DNA from: Leptolinea sp. UBA5203
GTDB taxonomy: Bacteria; Chloroflexota; Anaerolineae; Anaerolineales; Anaerolineaceae
NCBI GenBank assembly: GCA_002412765.1
Contig: DHVR01000037.1
Coordinates: forward strand, 62,001 to 126,000
Direction of reading: 5' to 3'
Length of the DNA stretch: 64,000 nt
Part shown: positions 1 to 8,987 of the stretch, one piece after another
How positions within the stretch are numbered: the first letter of the stretch is position 1
Layout: each line of letters opens with the position of its first letter
Position numbers and translations under genes: made by a program
Notes under the pieces: generated by a model
Database searches by the model: none
The model's input: the letters and a program-made list of their open reading frames with translations, nothing else
Told to the model about the DNA's origin: nothing

Positions 1-351
1 CCAAAAGGATCAGATGATGGTCGGTAAATTTCTTTCGCATGGCAACCCGCATAGTATAGAATAAATACTGGCTTGATTATATCCGGGATTTTTATAATGG
101 ATAGCGCAAATCATCCATTAGGTGCCCTGCCTCGTTAACCAAGATTTTTCGAAATCGGCAGGATTGCAATGTCCTTATAAAATTGCCACACCGGTGCTGG
201 CTATTCCTCTAATAGGTTCTTGTTCTTAATTACGAAAAAGAATCAACACTAAAGGAAATCCCCCATAAATACCGGGGGATTTCCTTTAGTTTGGTTAGGC
301 AATTCCTGTCAGGGAACATGTTACACTGTTCATAGAAACAGGATTTCTACC
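1..351. other. Intergenic start of window, no gene seen
   Basis: No convincing coding region is visible on either strand. The only clear structure is the hairpin at 248-290, listed separately. The region may be the 3' flank of a gene outside the window. Confidence 0.5.
248..290. terminator. Perfect 17-bp hairpin, probable terminator or palindromic repeat
   Basis: The arms 248-264 and 274-290 are perfectly complementary and enclose a 9-base loop. The core is a run of five C facing five G, with AAAGGAAAT outside it. The T-rich tail (TTTAGTTTGG) is weak, so it could be a terminator for a gene left of the window or a member of the dispersed palindromes seen elsewhere here. Confidence 0.55.
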
Positions 352-735
352 ATGTCAGTGAATGAACCCCAAAATGAGATTATTAATCTTTGTATCGCCA
401 GCACTCAGGCTGAATATCGCGGTGAGTTGGATGAAGCTCATAATTTAGTGCAACAAGCCTGGGATCAGGCACAGGATCACTTCGAAGCTTGCGTGGCTGC
501 CCATTATTTGGCCCGCTATCAAGCGACGCAAGTAGAACAGGTTGCCTGGAATCGCACAGCCCTATCCCATGCCCTGCGTTCGAAAGATCCTCGCGTAACC
601 CCATTTTTAGGATCGTTGTATGTAAACTTGGGACAATCCCTTGAATCGCTGGGAAATCAAATACTGGCTGAAAAATATTATGCGTTGGCAGCCAACTATG
701 GGATTTTTCATACAGCTGATAATACCCCATCGTAA
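352..735 (+). CDS. Small helical TPR-like protein, unknown function
   Basis: A 127-residue protein with no signal peptide or membrane segment. The sequence is almost wholly alpha-helical in character, and its spacing of Ala, Leu and Tyr (for example near YYALAANYGI at the C-terminus) resembles degenerate tetratricopeptide repeats. A weak ribosome site (ACAGGA) lies about 10 bases before the ATG, and TGTTACACT further up could be an extended -10 box. The next gene starts 41 bases downstream on the same strand, so the two may be co-transcribed. I do not recognise a specific family. The opposite-strand frame over the same bases is a shadow. Confidence 0.65.
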   Translation: MSVNEPQNEIINLCIASTQAEYRGELDEAHNLVQQAWDQAQDHFEACVAAHYLARYQATQVEQVAWNRTALSHALRSKDPRVTPFLGSLYVNLGQSLESLGNQILAEKYYALAANYGIFHTADNTPS

Positions 736-776
736 TCCCAGATTGTATTGATTGTTCAAACTCAGGAGAGATTAGT

Positions 777-1694
777 ATGCCCATCCAAATCGATAAAGAT
801 AAGCCCAAAATGACCGGTTCTGTCCAGACCATGTTGACCTGGACACGGGTGGCTTTATCCGAAGATGAAATTCCCAGCGAGTATTTGCCTTATTTCAATA
901 AGTTAACTTTCGACTGTGAGGTTTTTCCTTACACGTTAATTGCTCCGCCCATGAAAAACCGTTGGTACAAACCGGTTGAGAGATTGATCACCTGTATCGG
1001 GGATCAATTGTTCGTATTGGAAAAACAAAACAAAAAAATCAGTCAGCAGTCCATGCACCTTAACCCTGGCATTGACCTGGAGCTGGGCAATTCTCTGCTC
1101 TTCTCATGGATCACCCTGCGTGATTTATCGACGGGGGCAAGAACCAGAAAAATAATTCTGACCTTCAACGCGGCCACCGCGCGTCATTACGAGCCCCTGC
1201 TCAGAAAAATCCGGCCTTCTATCAAGGCTGATTCAACTGACCAAGCTCAGAATCCAACAAGCTTGCAGAAAGCTTTAGTCTCCGCGGATTTCAAATTTAA
1301 TCATTTTGCCCAGGAAAGCATCTTACCCGGTGAGATGGTTCGCGACAGTCTGTGGCAGCCTGCTTTTAAAACGCCCTCTTTTACTTTATTGGGAAAGAAT
1401 TTGTTTCATATCAAAACCCTGGCCCACATGACTATTCTAACGCAAAGCGAACTGATCCTGCTATGGGACGATGAACGCGGTCTTGAAAACCGGGGCGTGC
1501 GCTATGGTGGAATTCGTCGTTTCATTCCCATCAAACATATTAAACATGTCTCTGTAAATAACCCTGTGAATCATGCCAGTTCTTTATTCCTGACGCTGAG
1601 TGATGACAGCCACGTTTATCGGTCTTTTGAATCCAATAATCAAAATGCTCTGCTGCCGTTCAGTCAGCGGGTTATATCCCCGGTTAGTGCATAA
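777..1694 (+). CDS. Hypothetical cytoplasmic protein, possibly two PH-like halves
   Basis: A 305-residue soluble protein with no signal or membrane segments. The ATG has a good ribosome site (CAGGAGAG) at normal spacing. Two beta-rich stretches, about residues 50-145 and 205-300, each look like bacterial PH-type folds: both mix short strands with a final helix, and each holds a segment like LILLWDDERG or LITCIGDQLF. That reading is inference from pattern alone; I cannot name a family. It follows the TPR-like gene and faces the glycosyltransferase gene, with a shared hairpin between their 3' ends. Confidence 0.65.
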   Translation: MPIQIDKDKPKMTGSVQTMLTWTRVALSEDEIPSEYLPYFNKLTFDCEVFPYTLIAPPMKNRWYKPVERLITCIGDQLFVLEKQNKKISQQSMHLNPGIDLELGNSLLFSWITLRDLSTGARTRKIILTFNAATARHYEPLLRKIRPSIKADSTDQAQNPTSLQKALVSADFKFNHFAQESILPGEMVRDSLWQPAFKTPSFTLLGKNLFHIKTLAHMTILTQSELILLWDDERGLENRGVRYGGIRRFIPIKHIKHVSVNNPVNHASSLFLTLSDDSHVYRSFESNNQNALLPFSQRVISPVSA

Positions 1695-1762
1695 ATAAGC
1701 AAACATGATGGCATATGGCTAACACGATCTTGTCCTTTTTTTTCAAAATTATCAGATGAATT

Positions 1763-1821
1763 AGGGGCAGTCAAAAAAGTAGAAGCAATTCATGAATTAC
1801 CTCTACTTTTTGACTGCCCCT
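1763..1821. repeat. 59-bp near-perfect palindrome between converging genes
   Basis: The outer arms AGGGGCAGTC and GACTGCCCCT frame A/T runs and then a GTAG...CTAC core around AATTCATGAATT. It sits directly after the stop of the minus-strand glycosyltransferase and 68 bases after the plus-strand gene, so it can act as a two-way terminator. The core GTAGAAGCAATTCATGAATT recurs at 63761-63780 and belongs to a dispersed palindrome family. Confidence 0.8.
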
Positions 1822-3834
1822 TTAGTTTTTATTTTTTATCTCGTACAGGGCGTATGCCGATCCAAATTCCTGCACGGGTTCCGGCAACTGAGTCAGAAAA
1901 TCCTGCAAGCCCTGCAGTGTGTCGCGGTTCTTCTCATTCACCCAGTATTCCATGACAAAATCAATCCCACGGTGATAAACCAGCACATGAGTAATGCCTT
2001 CTTTGCGCCATGCATCCAGGATTGCGGTTCCATCCCCATAAGTTTGCCAATCCCTTTTCCAGCGATCCAGAATTTCATCCGGCTGGCAGACTGGAAGGCA
2101 ATGGTAACTGCGGGTTTCATAGAGCAGCAAGGTATGAGTGTCTTCCGGCAACTCTTTCACAGCCTGCATGGCAGGTACGTACCAGCCCAGGGTTTCTTCC
2201 AGGAAATCCTCAGCCTGCAGCTTGCCTGTCATCACTGGAAAAACTTGCTGAAAGGTTGCATTCGATCCAAATTGGATGGTGGTTAAACCCACAGCCAGTA
2301 GGACGGCTGCCTGTGCAATTCGCGAAAGGCGAACCGTGGAGGTATCCAACTGGCGAATACTCCAATACCCTGCGGCGGCCAGAAAAATAAACAACGGGAA
2401 CAAGGCGTAGTGCATTCGAGTCTGTACCAAAAATCCGCTCATCTGATTGGCCAGCATCCACACCAGTATTCCACTGGCGGCCATCCACAGTACCGTCTTC
2501 AAGAGTACGCGTTGACCTGCATTAAAGTATTTCCAGGAGATCCAAAATAACCCGCCAAAAGCCAGCAGCAGAGGGCCAATGGCATTACCATACCCTTCTG
2601 TTCCTTCGAATCCCATGAAGGTGGCCCTGAAAGGTAAAAAGAGAATATCCAAAATATTCCCCCAAGGCGAGGCTGATTGATAAGTATCTATGCGAATGGG
2701 AGTCATGCTGCCGGAAACGAAAAACAAAGGATATACCGGATTACCGGTGAAAATGAGATTCTTGATCAACCAGGGAGAAAACAAGACCAGCAGGGACAGG
2801 TTGAAAACCAGCATGCTTCTCCACCAGGATTTATGCGTGCGCAGGCAAAATACAGTAATCGCCACTTCCATACTGACCAGTACAGCCCCGGAAGTATATT
2901 TGCTGCCCAATACCAGCCCGGCCAAAACACCAGCCAAAATCAACCAGCGTGATTGTTGTTGAGTCAGCCATTGCAAAAATGCCAACAGCATGGCGCTGCT
3001 GAAGATGAAAGTCACCCAATCCACATAGCCCCAACTCAGGGAAGAAATCACAGTGAAGCCGCACAGGAAAGAGGCCGCGCCAATCAGGGCACTGCGCAGA
3101 CCGAACAGCTCCTTCAAATAGGTGGTCAGTCCAACCAGAGCCGTCAAGCCTAACAGCCAGACAATCATCAAGGAAGCTGTTTCATTCAATAGACTCAATC
3201 CCCACAGATAAAGCATTTCGCCATTTTGGGGCATCCCGGATTGGATCTGCCAGGGTAAATCGCTGATGCGCCCCTGCAGTAGATAGGCCCTGGGCAGCAT
3301 GAAGTGATACATCAGGGCATCGAAATGAAAAACCGGCAGCAATGTGGTCAGAAAAGAGAGAAACAGCAAAAGGCTCAACAAAATCAAAAGCCAGCGGTCA
3401 AAAGTTCGTAGGTCAGTAAAGTCCGGGAAGATGTCCCGCCATTGCTGCAGCCAGGGACGAAGAAGTCGAGTGTTCAGACCGAAGACCAGGAACAGCAGTC
3501 CCCAGGAAATCCACCAGCGAACCCCCAGGGTCAAGCCCACCAACAAGAGGAGTAAAGCCATCAGGCCGCTCCCCAGGATGAGCTGAAATGCCAGGACAAT
3601 GCGTTGTGAGCTGTGGGTATAGTTTGCCAACAGACGGTAGCCAAGCAGGCCACTGGTCAGCAGGAAGAAGCAGGCGGTCAAAAAAGGCGCTATCAACCGG
3701 GCGGTTTGCAGCACCCAGGCAGCGTCAAAGGGTTTATGCCCCCAATAATACCCGGCAAAGATGAGCAGCACCCAGGTAAAAGCAATGCCAATTTTCAGCA
3801 GCGGATTTTGCAGCCACTCTCGCTTAATTTTCAT
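1822..3834 (-). CDS. Polytopic membrane glycosyltransferase (GT39/ArnT-like)
   Basis: About 670 residues with some 11-13 hydrophobic segments and a soluble C-terminal domain. The layout matches GT-C glycosyltransferases that use a polyprenyl-phosphate sugar donor and work on the outer face of the membrane. The first long periplasmic loop holds the acidic motif HFDALMYHFMLPRAYL and then NGEMLYLWG, typical of the ArnT/PMT-like group; the Asp there is the expected catalytic residue. I chose the ATG at 3834 over the GTG two codons upstream because a G-rich stretch precedes it. It begins 18 bases after the alaX stop, so both are probably one transcript. Sugar and acceptor cannot be read from sequence. 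Confidence 0.8.
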   Translation of the reverse strand: MKIKREWLQNPLLKIGIAFTWVLLIFAGYYWGHKPFDAAWVLQTARLIAPFLTACFFLLTSGLLGYRLLANYTHSSQRIVLAFQLILGSGLMALLLLLVGLTLGVRWWISWGLLFLVFGLNTRLLRPWLQQWRDIFPDFTDLRTFDRWLLILLSLLLFLSFLTTLLPVFHFDALMYHFMLPRAYLLQGRISDLPWQIQSGMPQNGEMLYLWGLSLLNETASLMIVWLLGLTALVGLTTYLKELFGLRSALIGAASFLCGFTVISSLSWGYVDWVTFIFSSAMLLAFLQWLTQQQSRWLILAGVLAGLVLGSKYTSGAVLVSMEVAITVFCLRTHKSWWRSMLVFNLSLLVLFSPWLIKNLIFTGNPVYPLFFVSGSMTPIRIDTYQSASPWGNILDILFLPFRATFMGFEGTEGYGNAIGPLLLAFGGLFWISWKYFNAGQRVLLKTVLWMAASGILVWMLANQMSGFLVQTRMHYALFPLFIFLAAAGYWSIRQLDTSTVRLSRIAQAAVLLAVGLTTIQFGSNATFQQVFPVMTGKLQAEDFLEETLGWYVPAMQAVKELPEDTHTLLLYETRSYHCLPVCQPDEILDRWKRDWQTYGDGTAILDAWRKEGITHVLVYHRGIDFVMEYWVNEKNRDTLQGLQDFLTQLPEPVQEFGSAYALYEIKNKN

Positions 3835-3852
3835 ACCCACCCCACAAAATAC

Positions 3853-4578
3853 TCAATCTTCTTGTAAAGAAACGTAAATCCGTTTGTTGATTTTTCCTTT
3901 GCTTTTATAATCATCCACTTTAATTCGGCCTACTTCACGTGTATTCTTCACATGTGTGCCGCCGTCGGCTTGCAGATCCAAGCCCATGATTTCTACGATA
4001 CGAATTTCACTAATTTGAGGCGGGAGCAGATTGATTTTCGTGCGGATCAAATCCGGGATTTGAAAAGCTTCTTCCCGTGGCAGGATCGCAACCCGCAACT
4101 CGCGAGCATTTTGCACTTCCAGGTTAACTGCCTCTTCAATCACACCCACCAAATCCGCGGACATGTGCTCAAATTCAAAATCCATGCGCCCTTGCAGGGG
4201 CTGCATGTCCCCGCCGGTTACGTGGGCACCAAAATCGCGAAAAATAACACCGCAGAGAATGTGCATCATGGTATGGGTGCGCATGGTTTGGTATCGGCGG
4301 TGCCAATCCAACTGACCATAAACGGGGGTACGAAGATTGGGAAGTTTGTCATTGGCAGCCAGAAGGTGCCAGATGTTGTCCCCGGCTTTTTTCATACCTT
4401 CGACCGTTAATTTGCGTCCATCGGCGTTAATAGTCCCCAAATCATGAGGCTGTCCCCCGCCACCGGGAAAAAACGCAGTTTGATCCAGAGCCACAGCATG
4501 CAGCTCTTCGTCAACCGCAATCACTTTTGCTTCAAATTCTTTCAGGTAACTATCCAGGTGATACAACGCAACAGTCAT
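3853..4578 (-). CDS. alaX: Alanyl-tRNA editing protein AlaX (AlaXM type)
   Basis: A stand-alone editing domain that hydrolyses Ser-tRNA(Ala), and perhaps Gly-tRNA(Ala). At 241 residues it is the length of AlaX-M, which carries a small N-terminal barrel (FFPGGGGQPHDLG, residues 36-48) before the editing core. The zinc-binding pair H102/H106 is in RTHTMMHIL, and the second motif is ADGGTHVKNT near the C-terminus. Asp stands where many family members have the third zinc ligand Cys (CGGTH), a variant I believe also exists in other AlaX proteins. It lies immediately upstream of the glycosyltransferase gene. Confidence 0.9.
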   Translation of the reverse strand: MTVALYHLDSYLKEFEAKVIAVDEELHAVALDQTAFFPGGGGQPHDLGTINADGRKLTVEGMKKAGDNIWHLLAANDKLPNLRTPVYGQLDWHRRYQTMRTHTMMHILCGVIFRDFGAHVTGGDMQPLQGRMDFEFEHMSADLVGVIEEAVNLEVQNARELRVAILPREEAFQIPDLIRTKINLLPPQISEIRIVEIMGLDLQADGGTHVKNTREVGRIKVDDYKSKGKINKRIYVSLQED

Positions 4579-4702
4579 GCGGGTTCCTCCAACGACAGGA
4601 TGATATTGGTAAAATTATATCGTACAACCATCCTTTGGATGTGTATGATTGAAGGTCATCATCTTCAAGCGCATAACTTGTTCCCCATCATATATACCAA
4701 TG

Positions 4703-4732
4703 AAAAAACTCCCGCCGGATTGGCGGGAGTTT
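4703..4732 (-). terminator. Rho-independent terminator of the carboxyltransferase gene
   Basis: The stem AAACTCCCGCC/GGCGGGAGTTT has a 5-base loop. Read on the minus strand it is followed by a run of T. It lies 8 bases past the stop of the 4740-6245 gene. Confidence 0.85.
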
Positions 4733-4739
4733 GGAATTC

Positions 4740-6245
4740 CTAGGCGAAAGCTGGCTGCGAAACGGATGTTTCCTCACGCGCTTTCATAAAATCATCTGCG
4801 TTTTGCCCCAGAAGGTGATGCAGCAATAAATCCTTCTGATCATGAATAAAGGGCAAATCCACACTGTCTTCCAAAATCGGATGTAAGTAAGAAGCCACAC
4901 GATATCTCATGGGAACCTCCCCTTCCAGTAAAGCCTGGGCAACTAATTCGGGATTACAGGGAGCCGGGGTCTGACCAAATTCCCCCCGCAGAATCATTTT
5001 GAATTCATTGGAGACAAAGGAATATCGCTGGCCTGAAAGCACGTTAAAGGTGGCCTGCGATCCAACAATCTGGCTGGTAGGGGTTACTAAGGGCACATAG
5101 CCCACGTCCTTGCGTACACTAGGGATCTCCAGCATAATTTGTTCCATCTTATCCAGCTGACCCATTTGTTTCAGTTGGTTCTGCAAATTGGTCAACATGC
5201 CCCCAGGAATCTGGGAATCAAACAAAGAATCATCCGAGGGTGGGTAATTCAAACTATCCAGCAATTGGCGAGACAACTTCATTCCGCGTTGGATAGCCTC
5301 TTCGGTGGGATTGACTGCGCAGCTAATAATTTCCTTAACCATCGTACGGTCAACATCATCATAATGCACGGGTCGGAAGTAAGTGCCGTGATACGGATTG
5401 AAACTCTTCAATTCCTCGGCAATCTCAAACAGGTCTTTCTGAATATCCAAAATCAAGGCCTTATCCAGGCCGTGCTCCATGCCCATTTCTTCAGCGAAGA
5501 CAATCAAGACTTCGATCGGATTGTGGGAAGGCCCGCCGGCAAACGGGGTGATAGCGGTATCAATGGAATCAATCCCGGCCTGCATGGCAATGACTGCGTT
5601 GAATAAGGAAACGCCAGTGGTGGCGTGAGTATGTAAAGCGATGGGAACAGGTAATTCATTGACCAAACGGCCAACAAGCTCCACGGCATCTCGTGGATGA
5701 AGCAGCCCGGCCATGTCTTTAATCGCGATGGCGTCCACACCTTCTTCGACCAGTTTTTTAGCAAAGTCCACAAAATAATCCGTGGTGTGAACCGGGCTGA
5801 CAGTATAAGAAATAGCGCCTTCCGCAATACCGCCATAGGCTTTGACGGCCAGAATAGAGGTTTGCAGATTGCGCCAGTCATTCAAAGCATCAAAAATACG
5901 CATCACACCCACACCGGAAGTAATGGCTTGCTTGATGAAAGCAATCACCAGATCATCCGGATATGGCTGGTAAGCAAAAAGATTTTGTCCGCGCAACAGG
6001 GCCTGAATTTTCTGGCCGCCGCCTAGAACTTGGGCAAAAATTTCCAAACGTTCCCAGGGATCTTCATTCAAGAAACGGATGCAGCTATCCAGGGTGGCGC
6101 CGCCCCATAATTCCATGCGGTGAAAGCCTGCCTGATCGATCTTCTTCAATACCTTTAAAGCTTGCGGGGTTGTCATGCGAGTGGCCGTTAGACTCTGTTG
6201 GCCATCACGAAGGGTAACATCAGTAAAATTAATTTTCTTGGACAT
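4740..6245 (-). CDS. Biotin-dependent carboxyltransferase subunit (OadA/PycB/5S type)
   Basis: A TIM-barrel carboxyltransferase that moves a carboxyl group between carboxybiotin and pyruvate or oxaloacetate. Signatures are FTDVTLRDGQQSL at the N-terminus, the lysine that is carboxylated in AIKDMAGLL, and the metal-binding HTHATTG. After the barrel comes the conserved PYC/OADA domain. At about 501 residues it lacks a C-terminal biotinyl domain, so biotin must sit on a separate carrier protein, as in transcarboxylase 5S or split oxaloacetate decarboxylase. The ATG at 6245 has GGGAGAA seven bases upstream and suits the family start better than the ATG at 6266. No partner subunit is in the window, so substrate choice stays open. 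Confidence 0.88.
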   Translation of the reverse strand: MSKKINFTDVTLRDGQQSLTATRMTTPQALKVLKKIDQAGFHRMELWGGATLDSCIRFLNEDPWERLEIFAQVLGGGQKIQALLRGQNLFAYQPYPDDLVIAFIKQAITSGVGVMRIFDALNDWRNLQTSILAVKAYGGIAEGAISYTVSPVHTTDYFVDFAKKLVEEGVDAIAIKDMAGLLHPRDAVELVGRLVNELPVPIALHTHATTGVSLFNAVIAMQAGIDSIDTAITPFAGGPSHNPIEVLIVFAEEMGMEHGLDKALILDIQKDLFEIAEELKSFNPYHGTYFRPVHYDDVDRTMVKEIISCAVNPTEEAIQRGMKLSRQLLDSLNYPPSDDSLFDSQIPGGMLTNLQNQLKQMGQLDKMEQIMLEIPSVRKDVGYVPLVTPTSQIVGSQATFNVLSGQRYSFVSNEFKMILRGEFGQTPAPCNPELVAQALLEGEVPMRYRVASYLHPILEDSVDLPFIHDQKDLLLHHLLGQNADDFMKAREETSVSQPAFA

Positions 6246-6266
6246 GCTAATTTCTCCCAAACTCAT

Positions 6267-6670
6267 ATACAGTCTGGGTTAACACCAGACCGCAAAATAA
6301 AATGAAACCTCAATTGGGGGGCTTATGAGAGGGAATTCCTTCGGGGAAGCCCGACCGACTCAGGTGATCCCAACCACCGGTTGAGGACCCAAGCCCACAC
6401 CTTCAGTTTGACGTATTCGCTCAGGTAATTTTTGAAGTGTGAATACGGGTTGTATTTATCAATAAACCATTTCTGGCCAATTTTAGTGTACCAGAATTGG
6501 GTACCAAGGTCAATCCCGAGGTCGTAAAAAAAAATAAAAATCAGCTCTGAAAGGTGTATTAACCAGGTTTTGCCGTGCAACCCAGCAGAGCCTTTTTCAA
6601 TCCACACAGCCCTTTATTGAATAATTTAATCCTTATCTACTTAAACCCTTTCACTTCTTTTTGGTTACTG
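6267..6670. other. Intergenic gap, no supported gene
   Basis: About 400 bases between the carboxyltransferase promoter region and the SH3 lipoprotein terminator. A 94-codon minus frame at 6323-6607 exists, but it has no ribosome site, unusual composition and no family resemblance, so I do not call it. Confidence 0.5.
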
Positions 6671-6674
6671 GCAC

Positions 6675-6711
6675 TAAAAAAGTCGGCTGAGAATACAGCC
6701 GACTTTTTTTT
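6675..6711 (-). terminator. Bidirectional-looking terminator after the SH3 lipoprotein
   Basis: The stem AGTCGGCTG/CAGCCGACT has a 6-base loop, with A runs on the left and T runs on the right. It lies 16 bases past the minus-strand stop at 6727. Confidence 0.9.
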
Positions 6712-6726
6712 CTATGTTATCTTTTT

Positions 6727-7503
6727 TTATTCAACGGGAACTTGATTGATGTCGCCATTAATCGTAGCAAATTGAACGCCAATCCAGCCGGTCACGGCGC
6801 TGGGTTGCACACGAGATATCTTTACCCACTGATTATCTGCGGATCGGGCGATGATATTCGCTTCCTGACCAATCAAAAACGTATCCACTACCACAAATTG
6901 GCTGCCTGGCCCATCTAAAATATAACTATCCTGAGTACCAAGAGCACTGACTGGCGCCGGGGTAAAGGTGGGTGTATCACTGGGGGTTTGAACGGTTGGT
7001 GCCGGGGTCGTTGTTACATAGGTCAACCCCAGGTTATTGGCTAATTCAACGTCATACAAAGAGCGCAGCTGACGTGTTTCAGCAATCTTTTGCTCCAAAA
7101 TATTTGCCTGGATGCCGCTGAGAAAACTGGTCATGGTATTGATGACGGCATTCATGAAGTTGACCTGGCTGCTTTGCAGTGCAGCAAAACAAGGTTGTAC
7201 TTCTTCAAAAGCTGCATCCCGGCGTACTTTTTGCATTTCCAAAATCACCACTGCCAACTGCTCGCGGGGTGTCGCCTGCGCCAGGACAGATAGATCATCA
7301 AAGATGACCATATAGCGATGCAGTCGGCGGGTTTCTTCTTCCTTATTGGCAGCCGAGCACAAATCTTGTGTGGGTTCCACCGGCTTAACCAATGGCCTGG
7401 CATCAGTTTCAGCGGCTGGACTGGCACACGCACTTAACCAAAGACCTGCCAGAAGCAATACACCCAGCAGGGTAAAGCATTTACCATATTTATTGTTTTT
7501 CAT
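6727..7503 (-). CDS. SH3-domain lipoprotein
   Basis: An exported lipoprotein of about 258 residues. A short basic start and hydrophobic stretch end in the lipobox LSAC, so the Cys is lipidated. A helical region follows (residues about 40-165), then a Thr/Pro-rich spacer of the kind common in Anaerolineae envelope proteins, then a C-terminal bacterial SH3 domain (LGTQDSYILDGPGSQFVVVD ... GWIGVQF), which usually binds peptidoglycan. I place the start at 7503, where AAAAGG lies six bases upstream and the signal peptide has normal length; an ATG eight codons earlier (7527) is possible. Confidence 0.8.
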   Translation of the reverse strand: MKNNKYGKCFTLLGVLLLAGLWLSACASPAAETDARPLVKPVEPTQDLCSAANKEEETRRLHRYMVIFDDLSVLAQATPREQLAVVILEMQKVRRDAAFEEVQPCFAALQSSQVNFMNAVINTMTSFLSGIQANILEQKIAETRQLRSLYDVELANNLGLTYVTTTPAPTVQTPSDTPTFTPAPVSALGTQDSYILDGPGSQFVVVDTFLIGQEANIIARSADNQWVKISRVQPSAVTGWIGVQFATINGDINQVPVE

Positions 7504-7604
7504 AAACGACCTTTTCATGCTCTTCATGCGAGTAGTAGATATCTACCATTGTAATATGAGTTAATGAAAAGAAGGGCGTCTAACTCCACCCGAATTTCGC
7601 AACA

Positions 7605-8657
7605 TCAGATATGGGTTCTCTCGAAAAAAACAGTATGGGTTGGATAAGCAAAGTTAATTTTCCTGGATTCAAAAGCATCAAAAATCGCCAGATTAATTTC
7701 CTGCTGCTGATCCATATAAAATCTATAATCCGAATTCTCAATCCAATACACCACTTCGTATTTCAAAGCGGAATCACCATAGGCCTTAAAGTGGGCACGA
7801 TCAAAAGTAATTCCATCAATGGGGGCTATGATAGATTTTAACAACTCCGGGATCGCGGATAGTTGATCATGGGTAGTTTGATAGGTCACGCTCAACTCCA
7901 ATACAACGCGACGCCTATCCATGCGTTGGTAGTTCCGAATAATGCTAGCCAACAAATCAGAATTAGAAAAGATTAATTGTTCACCGCTTAGGCTCCGTAA
8001 GCGTGTGCTTTTTATACCAATATGCTCCACAGTGCCCATCAAATCACCAACCAGAATTGTATCTCCAATCACAAAGGGTCGATCTAAAACAATGGATAAG
8101 GAGGCTAACAAATCCCCAAGAATATTTTGTACGGCCAGCCCAATCGCGATGCCACCAATCCCTAAACCTGCGATCAGCGTACTGACCTCAACACCTGGAA
8201 TATTATCCAGCGCCATAACGCATAATACCGTCCACAATACCCCTTTAGCCAGCGCGCCAAGCGCACTCCAGGTTGTAGCTTGGGCTCCATCCGATATGTT
8301 TTGCCGATTGAGGCGTCGATTTATGGCAAAATTAATAGTGGCATTCAACCAGAATCCCACTTGCAGTAAAAAAACAAGGAACGTAATGACTTTCAATGCG
8401 TCAGACAATGATTCCGGTAGTTGGATCATTGTGGATGAAAGATAGATGGCAAAAAGAAGAAGAATACCTTTTTTTGTTTTTTCAAGTAAATCCAAAATAT
8501 AATCGTTTATTTTATTCGAACTCTTCGCTGCCCATTTTAAGACACAGCCCCGAATAATTCGTCGAATCAGTACAAATATCAAAAAAAGCAAAATTACCAG
8601 GCTAATTGCCAATCCCCAAGCCTGCAATGTGTTTTCAAAAATGGTATACTCATTCAT
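7605..8657 (-). CDS. MscS-family small-conductance mechanosensitive channel
   Basis: 350 residues: four to five N-terminal membrane segments, the last being the Gly/Ala-rich pore helix around GLGIGGIAIGLAVQNILGDL, then the beta domain (PFVIGDTILVGDLMGTVEHI) and the alpha/beta C-terminal domain. This order is diagnostic for MscS channels, which release solutes on sudden osmotic downshift. The length is close to classical MscS with one or two extra N-terminal helices. It appears to be a single-gene transcript. Substrate preference cannot be judged. Confidence 0.9.
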   Translation of the reverse strand: MNEYTIFENTLQAWGLAISLVILLFLIFVLIRRIIRGCVLKWAAKSSNKINDYILDLLEKTKKGILLLFAIYLSSTMIQLPESLSDALKVITFLVFLLQVGFWLNATINFAINRRLNRQNISDGAQATTWSALGALAKGVLWTVLCVMALDNIPGVEVSTLIAGLGIGGIAIGLAVQNILGDLLASLSIVLDRPFVIGDTILVGDLMGTVEHIGIKSTRLRSLSGEQLIFSNSDLLASIIRNYQRMDRRRVVLELSVTYQTTHDQLSAIPELLKSIIAPIDGITFDRAHFKAYGDSALKYEVVYWIENSDYRFYMDQQQEINLAIFDAFESRKINFAYPTHTVFFERTHI

Positions 8658-8812
8658 AAAATCATCTCACCCATATTCACTCACGGTATATGCTTCAATT
8701 AGGGATTTGACAGACCCATACCCTATTATTATACTTGAGAAAAAAATGGGCTTTTCTTTGAAAATACTGTTTCACCCCAGGGTGGAACTTGATGGATATT
8801 GATGGAGGTTGT

Positions 8813-8950
8813 ATGAGTAAAAACGGAAATCGCAGCATTAAAAAAATAGAAACCAAACAAAAGAAAAATTCGCTGCCCTGGCAGCAGCTTTTGTTTGTTG
8901 GATTTGCTTTATTAATCGTTGTCTCCATGATCCTTTCTGCTTTTATGTAA
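8813..8950 (+). CDS. 45-residue single-pass membrane peptide
   Basis: A short gene. The ATG at 8813 has GGAGG four bases upstream, and the TAA ends at 8950. The product has a basic N-terminal half rich in Lys and Asn (MSKNGNRSIKKIETKQKKNS), then one hydrophobic helix (LLFVGFALLIVVSMILSAF), so it should sit in the membrane with its N-terminus in the cytoplasm. The next gene starts 37 bases later with its own ribosome site, so the two may be co-transcribed. Function unknown; small one-helix proteins of this type are common in Chloroflexota. Confidence 0.65.
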   Translation: MSKNGNRSIKKIETKQKKNSLPWQQLLFVGFALLIVVSMILSAFM

Positions 8951-8987
8951 AAGAATAGGGAGACAGATACACTACAGGGAGGTTTCA

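Noticed and set aside
383..832. 149-codon minus-strand frame over the first two genes
   Set aside because: It overlaps two plus-strand genes with proper ribosome sites and has no family resemblance; a shadow.
6323..6607. 94-codon minus frame in the gap before the SH3 lipoprotein
   Set aside because: No ribosome site, no conserved motif, composition rich in Trp and Tyr unlike real genes here.
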